Of a stretch of 5,365 nucleotides of DNA, positions 4,879 to 5,365 are shown piece by piece. The stretch comes from an uncultured Selenomonadaceae bacterium (lineage in GTDB: Bacteria; Bacillota; Negativicutes; Selenomonadales; Selenomonadaceae), in assembly GCA_910579115.1 (NCBI GenBank), contig CAJTSO010000013.1, positions 39,717-45,081 of the forward strand, written 5' to 3'. The first letter of the stretch is position 1, and the number at the start of each line of letters is the position of its first letter. The translations under genes were made by a program, and so were the position numbers. The notes under the pieces are model-generated. The model was not told the origin of the DNA, searched no databases, and worked only from the letters and a program-made list of their open reading frames with translations.

Positions 4879-5364
4879 TCATCCCCGCGCCACAGCGGCA
4901 AACCCCTTCTCCAAATCGGCGATGATGTCGTCGATATGTTCCGTGCCGATGGACAGCCGGATGGTATTGGGCTTGATGCCCTGATTCAACAGCTCCTCCG
5001 GGGAGAGCTGGGAATGGGTGGTGGTAGCGGGATGAATCACAAGGGATTTCACATCCGCCACGTTGGCCAGCAGGGAGAAAATTTCCAGATTGTCGATAAA
5101 CTTATGAGCCTCCGCCTGCCCGCCCTTGATTTCAAAGGTAAAGATGGATGCGCCGCCGTTGGGGAAATACTTCTCATACAGGGCATGGTCAGGATGCTCC
5201 GGCAGGCTTGGGTGATTAACCCGTTCCACCTGAGGATGATTGGCCAGGTATTCCACCACCTTTTGAGTGTTCTCAGCGTGGCGCTCTACCCGCAGCGAGA
5301 GGGTCTCAACGCCCTGCAAAAGCAGGAACGCCGCAAAGGGAGAAATCGTTGCCCCGGTGTCCCT
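4879..5364 (-). CDS. metY: O-acetylhomoserine sulfhydrylase (aminocarboxypropyltransferase), C-terminal 161 residues
   Basis: Enzymes of this Cys/Met-metabolism PLP family (fold type I) make homocysteine from O-acetylhomoserine and sulfide. Only the C-terminal part lies in the window; the frame is open to the edge and starts RDTGATISPFAAFLLLQGVE, so a start at the TTG near 5319 would be false. Family hallmarks are TLSLRVERHAENTQKV, YFPNGGASIFTFEIKGG, the FIDNLEIFSLLANVADVKSL stretch and SLVIHPATTTHSQL with the conserved substrate-binding region, then IRLSIGTEHIDDIIADLEKG. The LANVADVKSL wording is typical of MetY rather than MetB/MetC. The family's SPFNAF reads SPFAAF here. The PLP lysine and N-terminal domain lie outside the window. 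It precedes cysK by 74 bp on the same strand. Confidence 0.93.
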   Translation of the reverse strand, partial: RDTGATISPFAAFLLLQGVETLSLRVERHAENTQKVVEYLANHPQVERVNHPSLPEHPDHALYEKYFPNGGASIFTFEIKGGQAEAHKFIDNLEIFSLLANVADVKSLVIHPATTTHSQLSPEELLNQGIKPNTIRLSIGTEHIDDIIADLEKGFAAVARG

Positions 5365-5365
5365 C

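Noticed and set aside
1..5365. CRISPR arrays, tRNA or rRNA genes, IS elements
   Set aside because: No regularly spaced repeats, no tRNA-like cloverleaf apart from T-box elements, and no transposase-like reading frame were seen.

Overview
All recognisable genes lie on the minus strand, so transcription runs from high to low coordinates. The T-box riboswitch, strong Shine-Dalgarno sites and protein sequences point to a Bacillota bacterium, most likely class Clostridia (a Lachnospiraceae-like gut anaerobe would fit). This is inference from style; no marker gene is present.

Upstream block (5364-3872): the C-terminal part of an O-acetylhomoserine sulfhydrylase (MetY-like), then a complete cysteine synthase (cysK-like) with its own promoter in the 74-bp gap. 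The cysK gene is followed within 4 nt by a perfect 18-bp hairpin without a U-tract. Lines sampled by eye from this block are somewhat GC-richer than the trp genes. Between the hairpin and the trp promoter is a stretch of about 48 sense codons without a start, which looks like the 3' remnant of a lost gene.

Regulatory block (3718-3288): a consensus promoter, then a tryptophan T-box leader. Stem I carries a UGG specifier. One Stem I is followed by TWO complete antiterminator/terminator modules (T-box sequences near 3445 and 3359, each with its own terminator). A 10-12 bp complementarity brackets the first module. This is the most unusual element in the window.

Structural block (3252-1): a 30-codon ORF that matches the N-terminus of TrpD (anthranilate phosphoribosyltransferase) but stops after about 30 residues and overlaps trpF; then trpF, trpC, a 135-bp gap with a 10-codon ORF behind a strong SD, trpB, and the first 136 residues of trpA, which runs off the window. 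trpE, trpG and an intact trpD are not here.

Together, TrpF, TrpC and TrpA/TrpB would convert phosphoribosylanthranilate to tryptophan. The leader would switch the operon on when tRNA-Trp is uncharged, passing two successive termination checkpoints. With trpD reduced to a fragment, the operon cannot make phosphoribosylanthranilate from anthranilate unless trpD and trpE/G are elsewhere in the genome.
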